This document shows positions 43,252-51,968 of a stretch of DNA of 64,000 nucleotides, piece after piece (the stretch's first letter is position 1; each line of letters starts with the position of its first letter). The DNA is from Polaromonas sp. CG_9.7 (GTDB lineage: Bacteria > Pseudomonadota > Gammaproteobacteria > Burkholderiales > Burkholderiaceae_C). A program made the position numbers and the translations under genes. The notes beneath the pieces are model-generated. The model ran no database searches. It was not told where the DNA came from and worked only from the letters and a program-made list of their open reading frames with translations. The stretch covers positions 186,001 to 250,000 of the forward strand of contig NZ_JADOVG010000004.1 of the NCBI RefSeq assembly GCF_015752205.1, written 5' to 3'.

Positions 43252-45675
43252 TCACGCTGCCGTCTGAACGGCAGTGATGGCACGCAGGATGGCTTCGCTG
43301 GTGGCCGGTGCTGTCAGTGGCGGGTCGACACGGTGTTCTGCCACTGCCGAAACGGCGTCGCGAATCGCAAAGAACACCGAAAACGGCAGCAGCAGCGGCG
43401 GCTCGCCAACCGCCTTGCTGCGGTGAATGCTGTCCTCGACATTCTGGCCGTCGTACAACCGGCAGTTGAAAACTGGCGGGCAGTCGTTGGCGGTCGGGAT
43501 CTTGTAGGTGCTGGGGGCATGGGTCATCAGCTTGCCGGTGGTCGGGTGCCAGACCAGCTGTTCCGTCGTCAGCCAGCCCATGCCCTGAATGAACGCGCCC
43601 TCGATCTGGCCAATGTCAACGGCCGGGTTCAGCGACTTGCCCGCGTCGTGCAGGATGTCGGCGCGCAGCAGTTTCCATTCGCCGGTCAGCGTGTCAACAA
43701 CGACTTCGCTGACCGCCGCGCCATAGGCGAAATAGTAAAACGGGCGGCCAAACATTTTTTCCTTGTCCCAGCTCAGGCCCGGCGTGGCATAGAAACCATC
43801 GGACCAGAGCTGCACACGGTCCAGGTAGCCTTGGGCGACGACAGTGCTAAAGGGCAGGCTTCGGCCGTTGACCTCGACCTTGTCGTTGGCAAAACGCACG
43901 GCTTCGGGCGCGCCGCCGTGGTGGCCGGCGATGCACACGGCCAGTCGCTCGCGAATCTGGCGCGCGGCGTCTTGTGCGGCCTTGCCGTTCAGGTCGGCTC
44001 CGGTTGAGGCGGCGGTGGCCGAGGTGTTGGCGACCTTCTGTGTGTCGGTCGCTGTCACGCGCACGCTGTCAAAGCTCACACCCAGTTCGTGCGCGACCAC
44101 CTGCGCAACCTTGGTGTTCAGGCCCTGGCCCATTTCGGTGCCGCCGTGGTTTACCAGGATGGAGCCGTCGTTGTACACATGCACCAGCGCGCCGGCCTGG
44201 TTGAAATGCTTGACGTTGAACGAGATGCCGAACTTCAGCGGTGCCAGTGCGATGCCGCGCTTGAGCACCGGGCTGGTGGTGTTGAACGCAGTGATGGCCG
44301 CACGGCGCGCACGGTAGTCGCTGCTCGCCTCCAGCTCGGCGCTGAGCTCGTGGATGATGTTGTCGGTGACGACCTGACCATAGGGCGTGACGTTGTTGTT
44401 GTCCTTGCCGTAGAAATTGGCGCGGCGCACGTCCATGGGGTCTTTGCCAAGCGCGCGCGCCACCGAGTCGAGAATGTTCTCGATCGCAATGGCGCCCTGC
44501 GGACCGCCGAAGCCGCGAAACGCGGTATTGCTTTGCGTGTTGGTCTTGCCCGAAAAGCCGTGCATCGCCACATCGGGCAGCCAGTAGGCGTTGTCGAAGT
44601 GGCACAGCGCCCGCGTCATCACCGGGCCGGACAGGTCGGCCGAATGGCCGGCACGCGAAACCATCGTGATCTCGGCGCCCAGTACGCGACCTTCGTCGTC
44701 GTAACCGGCTTCATATTCGTACCAGAAGCAGTGGCGCCGACCGGTGATGAGGAAGTCGTCGTCGCGATCGAGCCGCAGCTTGACCGGTCGCTTCAGCCTG
44801 GCGGCCGCCACCGACGCGACGCACGCGAAGATCGCCGACTGCGACTCCTTGCCGCCAAAGCCGCCACCCATGCGCCGGCATTCGACATGCACATCGTGGG
44901 CGTGCAGCTGCAGGGCATGCGCGACCAGGTGTTGCATTTCGCTCGGGTGCTGCGTGGAGCAGTACAGGTGCATGCCGCCGCCTTCGGTCGGAATTGCGTA
45001 GCTGATCTGGCCTTCGAGGTAAAACTGCTCTTGACCACCGACTTCAAACGTGCTTTTGAGGCGATGCGGCGCCTTGGCGATCGCCGCCTGCGCGCCGCCG
45101 TGGGTTTCGCGCACCAGGTGCATCGGCGGCAGCACATACTGGCCCTTGGCGTGCGCCTGCTGGGGCGTGAGCACCGGCGGTTCGGCGGCGATCGTCAGCA
45201 CGTCCCCGGCCTTCGCCGCAGCGCGGCGGGCGGCTTCGCGCGTGCTGGCCACCACCGCGAACACGGGTTGGCCAAGGTAGCGGATTTCACCGTCACACAG
45301 AATCGGGTCATCGTGAACGATGGAGCCGCAATCGTTGGGACCCGCAATGTCGGAGGCTGAAATCACCAGCACCACGCCGGGCAGGGCGCGGAGGGTGTCC
45401 AGTGCCATGCCGGTCAGCTTGCCATGCGCCACCGGCGACAAGCCGAGCGCACAGTGCAGCGTACCGGCGAGTTCGGGAATGTCGTCGATGTAGGTTGCTT
45501 CACCGGCTACGTGCAAGTGGGCTGATTCATGCGGGCGGCTCACGCCCACGCGGGCGCCATTGCGCATGGCATTGGCTTCGGCGCTCTGGTCGATCCGCGC
45601 TGCAGTGTTTTTGCGGTAGTCGGCAAAGGCTTCGGACGGCAGCAGCAGCAGCAGGGCATCGATGGGTTTGTTCAT
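43252..45675 (-). CDS. xdhB: Xanthine dehydrogenase molybdopterin-binding subunit
   Basis: An 807-residue large subunit that carries the molybdenum cofactor and oxidises hypoxanthine to xanthine and xanthine to urate. MRNGARVGVSRPHESAHLHVAGEATYIDDIPELAG near residue 40 starts the conserved a/b hammerhead domain. RMGGGFGGKESQ and the later GGTEMGQGLNTKVAQVVAHELG are cofactor-binding blocks. The start at 45675 has a GGGAG ribosome site and lies 1 base after the xdhA stop. Size matches bacterial XdhB. Confidence 0.96.
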   Translation of the reverse strand: MNKPIDALLLLLPSEAFADYRKNTAARIDQSAEANAMRNGARVGVSRPHESAHLHVAGEATYIDDIPELAGTLHCALGLSPVAHGKLTGMALDTLRALPGVVLVISASDIAGPNDCGSIVHDDPILCDGEIRYLGQPVFAVVASTREAARRAAAKAGDVLTIAAEPPVLTPQQAHAKGQYVLPPMHLVRETHGGAQAAIAKAPHRLKSTFEVGGQEQFYLEGQISYAIPTEGGGMHLYCSTQHPSEMQHLVAHALQLHAHDVHVECRRMGGGFGGKESQSAIFACVASVAAARLKRPVKLRLDRDDDFLITGRRHCFWYEYEAGYDDEGRVLGAEITMVSRAGHSADLSGPVMTRALCHFDNAYWLPDVAMHGFSGKTNTQSNTAFRGFGGPQGAIAIENILDSVARALGKDPMDVRRANFYGKDNNNVTPYGQVVTDNIIHELSAELEASSDYRARRAAITAFNTTSPVLKRGIALAPLKFGISFNVKHFNQAGALVHVYNDGSILVNHGGTEMGQGLNTKVAQVVAHELGVSFDSVRVTATDTQKVANTSATAASTGADLNGKAAQDAARQIRERLAVCIAGHHGGAPEAVRFANDKVEVNGRSLPFSTVVAQGYLDRVQLWSDGFYATPGLSWDKEKMFGRPFYYFAYGAAVSEVVVDTLTGEWKLLRADILHDAGKSLNPAVDIGQIEGAFIQGMGWLTTEQLVWHPTTGKLMTHAPSTYKIPTANDCPPVFNCRLYDGQNVEDSIHRSKAVGEPPLLLPFSVFFAIRDAVSAVAEHRVDPPLTAPATSEAILRAITAVQTAA

Positions 45676-45676
45676 C

Positions 45677-47350
45677 TCAGGCTCCCGTGTTTTGGGTCGC
45701 AAAAGCGGCAATGCCGGGCAGTTTATGCGCCGCCTGATGCGGCATCACGCTGAAGACGCTGGTTGACTGGGCGGGCAAGGGATTCTGGCGACGGGTCTCT
45801 AACCAGAAACGCTGCAGCAGATTTTGTGCGACCTGAACGCGATACCCTGCGCTGGCGCGCATGTCGGACAGCGGCTGGTAGTCGCCTGCCAGCGCGGTCC
45901 TGGCGGCGTTCACGGCTTGCTGGCTCCAGGGTTGCCCGAGCAGCGCGGCTTCGGCACCGGCCGCGCGCCGGACGGTGGCCGCCATGCCGCCGTAGGCCAG
46001 TCGAATGGTCTTGACGACATCGCCGTCGAGTTCGATCGAAAAGCCCGCGCAAAGCGCCGAGATGTCGCAGTCGAAACGTTTGCTGATCTTGTAGGCGCGC
46101 ACCTGGCGCGAAGTCACGGTCAGCGGAATCGCCAGCGCCTGCACGAACTCGCCCGGCTCCAGCTGGTTCTTCATGTAATCAAGGTAGAAGTCTTCAAGCA
46201 GCATGCGGCGCACACGGGCGCCGCGCCGCAGTTCGATTTGCGCATCGAGCGACATCAGCACCGGCGGCGAGTCACCGATCGGCGAGCCGTTGGCGACGTT
46301 GCCGCCCATGGTGCCAGCGTTGCGAATCGGCGGTGACGCGAAGCGCAGCCACACGTCGGCCAGCGCGGGAAAGCGGCTCGCCAGTGCGCTCCACGCGGCT
46401 TCGAGCGAGGCGCCTGCGCCAATGTACAGCTCGGCGCCGTGCGCGCCAACCCGCTCGTCAATGCGCTTGAGCTCGTCAACGTTGCCAAGAAAAATGATGT
46501 CGCCCAGGTCGCGGAACAGCTTGTTGACCCACAGTCCCACATCGGTCGAACCGGCCAGCAACTGCGCCTTCGGATTGTGCTCACGCAATTCGGCCAGCGC
46601 GGCCAGCGTCCTTGGCGCATGGAAGGTGTCGATGCGCTTGTCGGCGTTGAGGCCGGCGTAGCTGAAAGTGCCAGGTGTGCTGCCCGATTCAGCCTGCAGC
46701 GCCTTCAGTGCGGCGATCACCGGCGTGGTGTCCAGCGCCAGCGCAGGCAGCTCGAACATGTGCTGGCCAGCGTCCAGAATCGGCCGGTAGCCGGTGCAGC
46801 GGCACAGGTTGCCCGACAAATCGTCTGCCAGTTGCTGGCGTGTCGGCCGGGTGCCGCAGGCATTGTGGTGTTCATAGGTGGACCACAGCGACATCACGAA
46901 GCCCGGCGTGCAAAAGCCGCATTGCGAGCCGTGGCACTCGACCATGGCCTGCTGAACCGGGTGCAGCGCGCTGGCCTTGACGGCGTGTGGTTTGTCATAT
47001 TCAAGCGGCGGCGGTGTGACCGATTGCGTTGACTGCGCTGACTCGCCCATCGCCTTCAGGTCCTCGACTGTGAACAATGCCTTGCCGTCCAGCGTGGGCA
47101 GGAACTGGATGCAGGCGTTGACGGTGCGCAGTGACAGGCCGCGCACCGCGCTGCCGGCTGACGCGCTGTGTTCAGGCAATTCGCCGATGACAACCGTGCA
47201 GGCGCCGCAATCGCCCTCGTTGCAGCCTTCCTTGGTGCCGGTGCAGCGGGCATCCTCGCGCAGCCAGTCGAGCACGCTGCGGGTCGGGTGGGCACCGCTG
47301 ACTTCGACAACGGCGCCGTGGTGAAAAAAGCGGATCGGACGGGTTTTCAT
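45677..47350 (-). CDS. xdhA: Xanthine dehydrogenase small subunit (2Fe-2S and FAD)
   Basis: A 557-residue electron-transfer subunit. The N-terminal plant-type 2Fe-2S domain has CTGTKEGCNEGDCGACTV. The second 2Fe-2S domain has CHGSQCGFCTPGFVMS and NLCRCTGYRPI. A CO-dehydrogenase-type FAD domain (about 220-540) has AGSTDVGLWVNK and GGNVANGSPIGDSPPVL. All eight cluster Cys appear present. It is the first gene of the xdhABC operon and faces a divergent LysR gene with a candidate operator between. Confident. Confidence 0.96.
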   Translation of the reverse strand: MKTRPIRFFHHGAVVEVSGAHPTRSVLDWLREDARCTGTKEGCNEGDCGACTVVIGELPEHSASAGSAVRGLSLRTVNACIQFLPTLDGKALFTVEDLKAMGESAQSTQSVTPPPLEYDKPHAVKASALHPVQQAMVECHGSQCGFCTPGFVMSLWSTYEHHNACGTRPTRQQLADDLSGNLCRCTGYRPILDAGQHMFELPALALDTTPVIAALKALQAESGSTPGTFSYAGLNADKRIDTFHAPRTLAALAELREHNPKAQLLAGSTDVGLWVNKLFRDLGDIIFLGNVDELKRIDERVGAHGAELYIGAGASLEAAWSALASRFPALADVWLRFASPPIRNAGTMGGNVANGSPIGDSPPVLMSLDAQIELRRGARVRRMLLEDFYLDYMKNQLEPGEFVQALAIPLTVTSRQVRAYKISKRFDCDISALCAGFSIELDGDVVKTIRLAYGGMAATVRRAAGAEAALLGQPWSQQAVNAARTALAGDYQPLSDMRASAGYRVQVAQNLLQRFWLETRRQNPLPAQSTSVFSVMPHQAAHKLPGIAAFATQNTGA

Positions 47351-47420
47351 GGAGCGCTCACGTGAAGGAGGGGTGAATCTTGTGCATCCCGAAAGTTAGT
47401 CCTTTTTGGAACGATCGGTA

Positions 47421-47436
47421 TATTCTTGCAAGCATA
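47421..47436. promoter_or_regulatory. Candidate operator between xdhA and the LysR gene
   Basis: TATTCTTGCAAGCATA, a near-perfect 16-base palindrome centred on TTGCAA. It lies 70-86 bases from the xdhA start and 21-36 bases before the regulator start. The position fits a LysR box that would control both directions. Confidence 0.5.
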
Positions 47437-47456
47437 TTAACTATCTGTTTGCGAAT

Positions 47457-48497
47457 ATGGTTGAACGTCCGAATTTCGACAAGATCGAGCTCCACCTCAT
47501 ACGGGTCTTGCACACATTGATCTCCGAACGCAGCGTTTCCCGGGCCGCCATGCGCTTGCACAGCACGCAGCCCGCTGTCAGTGCCCAGCTTAAACGGCTG
47601 CGCGCACTGACGGGTGACCCGTTGCTGGTGCGGGCGGGCGGCGACATGCTGCCGACTGCGGCGGCGCTCGAACTTCTTGAGCCGGCCAGCCGGATTTTGA
47701 AAGACGCGGACCGGTTGTTCAGCCAGCATTCGCGGCAGCGCGGTTTTGACGCGCTCTCAAGCAGCACCACCTTTCGTGTCGCTGCGAGCGACTACCTGGA
47801 CCCGCTGTTCCTGCCCGAACTGGTCGCGCACATCAAGAAGGCCGCGCCGCTGGTGCGGCTGGAACTGCTGCCGCTGTCCGGGGAATTTGACTACCGGCGC
47901 AGTCTGGCGGCCGGCCAGGTCGATCTGGTGATCGGCAACTGGCTCAAGCCTCCGGACGAGTTGCACCTGGGGCCGCTGATGTCCGACGAGATCGTCTGCC
48001 TGGTGGCCGAAGACAACCCGGTCGTGCGCACCGCCAGCACGCGCGCCTGGACGGCAGAGCGCTATCTGGCCTGCGAACACGTCGCGCCGATGCCGCTGCA
48101 CGCCGGTGCGCAGGGCGCCGCGCCCGGTGTGATCGACGAGCATCTGGTGTCGCTTGGCCTGGCGCGCAACATCACCGTGCGCAGCGCGCATTTCAGCCTG
48201 ATCCCGCTGATGGTGGCGCAAAGCCTGCTGGTGCTGACCACCGGGCGGCTGTTCTGCTCGCGTTACGTTGACACCCTGCCGGTGCGCATCGTGCGCTGCC
48301 CCGCGCCGTTTCCTACGCTGCAGTATTACCAGCTCTGGCACGACCTGACGCATGCATCGCCTTCGGGACGCTGGTTGCGCGAGCAGGTGCAGGGCGTGGC
48401 CCGCAACCTGGCCGGCCACGGCATGCTGCAACGCCGCCGGCCAGGCGCCTCGTCCGCCCCGCCCTTTGAAACAAACATCCATCCCCGAACCAACTGA
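47457..48497 (+). CDS. LysR-family regulator of the purine-catabolism locus
   Basis: A 346-residue regulator. The HTH region (about 5-65) has LHTLISERSVSRAAMRLHSTQPAVSAQLKRLRALTGDPLLVR. The effector domain spans about 95-310 (FRVAASDYLDPLFLPELVAHIKKAAPLVRLELLPL). It is longer than most LysR proteins because of a basic, Pro-rich tail. Its place between xdhABC (divergent) and guaD (11 bases downstream, same strand) makes purine-responsive control of both very likely. Start at 47457; the longer frame to 47406 overlaps the candidate operator. Confidence 0.9.
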   Translation: MVERPNFDKIELHLIRVLHTLISERSVSRAAMRLHSTQPAVSAQLKRLRALTGDPLLVRAGGDMLPTAAALELLEPASRILKDADRLFSQHSRQRGFDALSSSTTFRVAASDYLDPLFLPELVAHIKKAAPLVRLELLPLSGEFDYRRSLAAGQVDLVIGNWLKPPDELHLGPLMSDEIVCLVAEDNPVVRTASTRAWTAERYLACEHVAPMPLHAGAQGAAPGVIDEHLVSLGLARNITVRSAHFSLIPLMVAQSLLVLTTGRLFCSRYVDTLPVRIVRCPAPFPTLQYYQLWHDLTHASPSGRWLREQVQGVARNLAGHGMLQRRRPGASSAPPFETNIHPRTN

Positions 48498-48508
48498 GCC
48501 CGCAACCC

Positions 48509-49828
48509 ATGAACACCACCTCACCCACCCGCGTCGCGCTGCGCGGTGACCTGCTTGACTTCACCGGCACGCCTGAATGGGGGGTAGTTGATTCCACTGC
48601 CGTGCGCTTTCGCGCCGACCACTGGCTGCTCATCGAGAATGGCCGCGTCAAGGGCGTGCAGGCCGGCGACCAACTGCCCGATGCAAGCTGGACGCAACAT
48701 GACCACCGCGGCAAGCTGCTGCTGCCGGGCTTCATCGACACCCATGTGCACAGCCCGCAGATCGACATCATTGCCAGTTATGGCACCGAATTGCTGGACT
48801 GGCTCAATACCTACACTTTTCCGGCCGAAATGCGTTTTGCCGACCCGGCCGAGTCGCAGGCCGGTGCGGCGCGCTTCCTTGATGCGCTGCTGGCCAGCGG
48901 CACGACCAGCGCCGTCGTGTTTCCGACCGTGCACAAGGTCAGCGTCGAGGCCTTGTTTGCTGGCGCGCGCGCCCGTGGCATGCGCCTGATCACCGGCAAG
49001 GTGCTGATGGACCGCAACGCCCCCGCCGGCCTGTGCGACGACGTGACCAAGGCCGAAGCCGACTGCATCGACCTGATCGACCGCTGGCACGGCAAAGAGC
49101 GCCTGGCGTACGCCGTGACGGTGCGCTTTGCGCCGACCAGCACGCCCGCGCAACTCACGATGGCAGGGCGCCTTTGCGCTGCGTATCCAACCACCTACAT
49201 GCAGACCCATGTGGCCGAGAACCGCGGCGAAGTGCGCTGGGTGCGCGAACTGTTTCCCGAGGCGCGCAGCTACCTCGACGTCTACACCCGCGCCGGCCTG
49301 ATGCATTCGCGCAGCGTGCTCGCGCACGCCGTCTGGCTCGACGACAACGACCGCGCCGTAATGCGCGACACCGGCGCGCTCATCGCGCACAGTCCCTCGT
49401 CCAACCTGTTCCTCGGCAGCGGTCTGTTCGACTGGCGCGCCGCATTGCAGGCGGGTGTGGCTGTCAGCATGGCGAGCGATGTGGGCGGTGGCACCAGCCT
49501 GTCGATGCAGCGCAACATGGCCGACGCCTACAAGATCCAGGCCCTGAACGGCCAGCGCCTCACCGCGTGGAAGGCGCTGCACGCGGCCACGCTCGGTTCG
49601 GCACAGGCGCTGGGCCTGGCCGACGAAATCGGTTCGTTCGAAATTGGCTGCACTGCCGATGTTTGTGTCTGGGACTGGGCCAGCGGGCCGGTTGCGCAGC
49701 GCCGCGACGCCATGGCAACCGGCCTGCATGAGCGGGTGTTTGCCTGGATGACCTTGTCGGACGAGCGCAACCTGGTCTGCGCCTATGTGGCGGGCGTGAA
49801 TCGTTACAACGGCAAAACCGGCGCCTGA
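48509..49828 (+). CDS. guaD: Guanine deaminase
   Basis: A 439-residue amidohydrolase that converts guanine to xanthine and ammonia. Zinc ligands and motifs appear in order: PGFIDTHVHSPQ (HxH), THVAENRGE (His), AHAVWLDDNDRAVM (His) and SDVGGGTSLSMQ (Asp). IDIIASYGTELLDWLNTYTFPAE is specific to guanine deaminases. The gene follows the LysR gene by 11 bases and precedes a purine permease. Xanthine produced here is the substrate of XdhAB encoded divergently. Confidence 0.96.
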   Translation: MNTTSPTRVALRGDLLDFTGTPEWGVVDSTAVRFRADHWLLIENGRVKGVQAGDQLPDASWTQHDHRGKLLLPGFIDTHVHSPQIDIIASYGTELLDWLNTYTFPAEMRFADPAESQAGAARFLDALLASGTTSAVVFPTVHKVSVEALFAGARARGMRLITGKVLMDRNAPAGLCDDVTKAEADCIDLIDRWHGKERLAYAVTVRFAPTSTPAQLTMAGRLCAAYPTTYMQTHVAENRGEVRWVRELFPEARSYLDVYTRAGLMHSRSVLAHAVWLDDNDRAVMRDTGALIAHSPSSNLFLGSGLFDWRAALQAGVAVSMASDVGGGTSLSMQRNMADAYKIQALNGQRLTAWKALHAATLGSAQALGLADEIGSFEIGCTADVCVWDWASGPVAQRRDAMATGLHERVFAWMTLSDERNLVCAYVAGVNRYNGKTGA

Positions 49829-49962
49829 TGCCGCAGGGCACGGCGTGATTCAGGAAACACCAGGGGGCAAGCACAACAAACACAATCCAAAAAAAGTGAC
49901 TGCGGGCCGAAGCGCAAAGCGCCGGAGAAACCACAACCAAGAGCTATTCCTGGAGACAAAAA

Positions 49963-51264
49963 ATGCAATTGCTAGAGAAGCTTTTCAAGCTCAAAGCGCA
50001 CGGCACCAATGTGCGCACGGAGATCGTCGCGGGCCTGACGACCTTCCTGACGATGGCCTACATCATCTTCGTCAACCCCTCGATCCTGTCGGCCGCCGGC
50101 ATGCCGCCGGACGCCGTGTTTGTAGCGACCTGCCTGATTGCCGCCCTTGGCACCGCCATCATGGGGCTGTACGCCAACTACCCGATCGCGCTGGCGCCGG
50201 GCATGGGGCTGAATGCCTATTTCGCATTCGTCGTGGTTGGGGCGATGGGCTACACCTGGCAAACCGCACTGGGCGCGGTGTTCATCTCGGGTTGCCTGTT
50301 CCTGGCAATCACCTTGTTTGGCCTGCGCGAGCTGATTGTGCGCGGCATACCGCAGTCGCTGCGCACGGCGATCGTCGTGGGCATTGGCATGTTCCTGGCC
50401 ATCATCGCGCTGAAAAGCGCGGGCATTGTCGTTGCGTCGCCGGCCACGCTGGTGACCCTGGGCGATCTGCACAAACCGGCGGTGGCGATGGCCGCGATTG
50501 GCTTCATCCTGATTGTCGTGCTTGACAAATACCGCGTGCCCGGGGCCATCCTGATCGGCATCGTGACCGTCACCGTGATGTCGTTCTTCTTTGGCGGCAA
50601 CAAGTTCGCCGGCCTCTTCGCGGCCCCACCGTCGATCGCGCCCACCTTCTTGCAGCTTGACATCAGCGGCGCGCTCAAGGGCGGCATTCTGAACGTGGTG
50701 CTGGTGTTCTTTCTGGTCGAACTGTTTGACGCGACCGGCACCCTGATGGGTGTGGCCAAGCGCGCCGGGCTGCTGGTGCCGGGCAAGATGGAGCGCTTCA
50801 ACAAGGCGCTGCTGGCGGACAGCGCGGCGATCTTCGCCGGATCGCTCCTCGGCACTTCAAGCACCACGGCCTACGCCGAAAGTGCGGCCGGCGTGCAGGC
50901 GGGCGGGCGCACCGGCCTGACGGCGTTGACGGTGGCGGTCCTCTTCCTCGCCTGCCTGTTCATCTCGCCGCTCGCCGGCGTCGTGCCGGCATATGCCACG
51001 GCTCCGGCCTTGTTCTTCGTGGCCTGCCTGATGCTGCGCGAGTTGACCGAGTTGAACTGGGACGATTCGACAGAAGTCGTGCCGGGCGTCGTGACCGCGT
51101 TGATGATGCCTTTCACCTACAACATCGCCAACGGCCTGGCGTTCGGTTTTATCACTTACGCAGCCCTGAAGCTTTTCACCGGCAAGGCCAAAGAGGTGCA
51201 CTGGATGACCTGGATCATCGCCGCGGTATTCCTGGCCAAGTTCATCTACATGGGCGGGGAATGA
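49963..51264 (+). CDS. Guanine/hypoxanthine permease, NCS2 AzgA family
   Basis: A 433-residue inner-membrane proton symporter with 12-14 hydrophobic helices. Diagnostic segments are TEIVAGLTTFLTMAYIIFVNPSILSAAGMP at the N-terminus, GLNAYFAFVVVGAMGYTWQTALGAVFISG and LVELFDATGTLMGVAKRAGLL. A GGAG ribosome site precedes the ATG. Located 134 bases after guaD on the same strand, it would bring guanine or hypoxanthine to the deaminase and xanthine dehydrogenase. The AzgA family is secure. Confidence 0.94.
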   Translation: MQLLEKLFKLKAHGTNVRTEIVAGLTTFLTMAYIIFVNPSILSAAGMPPDAVFVATCLIAALGTAIMGLYANYPIALAPGMGLNAYFAFVVVGAMGYTWQTALGAVFISGCLFLAITLFGLRELIVRGIPQSLRTAIVVGIGMFLAIIALKSAGIVVASPATLVTLGDLHKPAVAMAAIGFILIVVLDKYRVPGAILIGIVTVTVMSFFFGGNKFAGLFAAPPSIAPTFLQLDISGALKGGILNVVLVFFLVELFDATGTLMGVAKRAGLLVPGKMERFNKALLADSAAIFAGSLLGTSSTTAYAESAAGVQAGGRTGLTALTVAVLFLACLFISPLAGVVPAYATAPALFFVACLMLRELTELNWDDSTEVVPGVVTALMMPFTYNIANGLAFGFITYAALKLFTGKAKEVHWMTWIIAAVFLAKFIYMGGE

Positions 51265-51362
51265 GCGCAGGGGGTTTTTGCTTGAACCCACCGGCAGCTG
51301 AATGCGTGAGGCCGGGTTGGCGGCGCTCTGGCAACCTGCCCGCACTGGCCTCGCGGGCGTGG

Positions 51363-51533
51363 TCAAACCGTTCCAGACCAGCCGCAATAGTCGCAGCGAT
51401 AACGCTTGAAGGGCTTGAATAAGCTCATGAATCGATCGCGCAGCGTGCGTTTGACGCGGCAGGCCGGGTCACTGCATCGCGGACAGATGATTTTCCCTTG
51501 GCCAAGCGCTGTGGGTATATCTGGAAATGACAT
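51363..51533 (-). CDS. Small zinc-ribbon protein (56 residues)
   Basis: ATG 51533 to TGA 51363. The product has IICPRCSDPACRVKRTLRDR followed later by RYRCDYCGWSGTV, giving two CxxC pairs (CPRC and CDYC) spaced about 30 residues apart around a basic helix, as in small treble-clef or rubredoxin-like ribbons. It is well below the usual gene-finding cut-off. It lies on the minus strand, converging on the purine permease. Ribosome site is weak. Likely a real gene; it may bind zinc and nucleic acid or protein. Confidence 0.6.
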   Translation of the reverse strand: MSFPDIPTALGQGKIICPRCSDPACRVKRTLRDRFMSLFKPFKRYRCDYCGWSGTV

Positions 51534-51590
51534 TTGAATCGGTATTTTCTTTGACGCTTCTGAACTGGATCAAGCGTGACGGTAAAGTGT

Positions 51591-51820
51591 TTGCGAGGCA
51601 ATACCCCACTTGGTCAGCCAGGGACGCAAAGGGCAATCGGTGGAAGGATTTGCATTGTCTGACTGAAAGTGCCTGCGTATGTCAATAAGCACTAACGATG
51701 AAACTGTAATTTTTATATTTATATGTGACTTATTGTTGTGTCGTTATCTTTTGCACCCCGTCAATCGGTGTCATCATGCCGGTGCCCAGCCTTGATGAAT
51801 GAATGATGCCAAGGTAGCGA
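51591..51820 (+). other. Non-coding stretch with a GEMM-like motif; otherwise nothing identified
   Basis: GAGGCAATACC (51595-51605), GGGACGCAAAG (51621-51631) and AAGGTAGCGA (51811-51820) recall parts of the c-di-GMP-I riboswitch, but the pairing is incomplete and the span is too long, so no riboswitch is called. The gap up to 51968 is AT-rich around 51700-51740 and has no clear gene. Confidence 0.2.
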
Positions 51821-51870
51821 TTTTCAAGTTAAAAAGGTATCCAGGCCAACACAGAGGGTCTGGAGCAGCT

Positions 51871-51933
51871 ATGAAAAAAGTAGTAAAAATGACTGTTGCA
51901 TGTTCGCGTGTTCTCGCCGATGCAGCGCTGTGA
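51871..51933 (+). CDS. Possible 20-residue leader peptide
   Basis: ATG 51871 to TGA 51931-51933 encodes MKKVVKMTVACSRVLADAAL, preceded by a TGGAG ribosome site 6 bases upstream. It ends 35 bases before the DUF445 start. The basic N-terminus and hydrophobic centre look leader-like, but a frame this short could be accidental. Confidence 0.25.
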   Translation: MKKVVKMTVACSRVLADAAL

Positions 51934-51968
51934 TCGTCATGCCAACGTTTTCCTCTGAGCGCTTGCCC

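Noticed and set aside
44089..45360. 423-codon open frame antisense to xdhB
   Set aside because: Shadow frame; the xdhB motifs are on the other strand.
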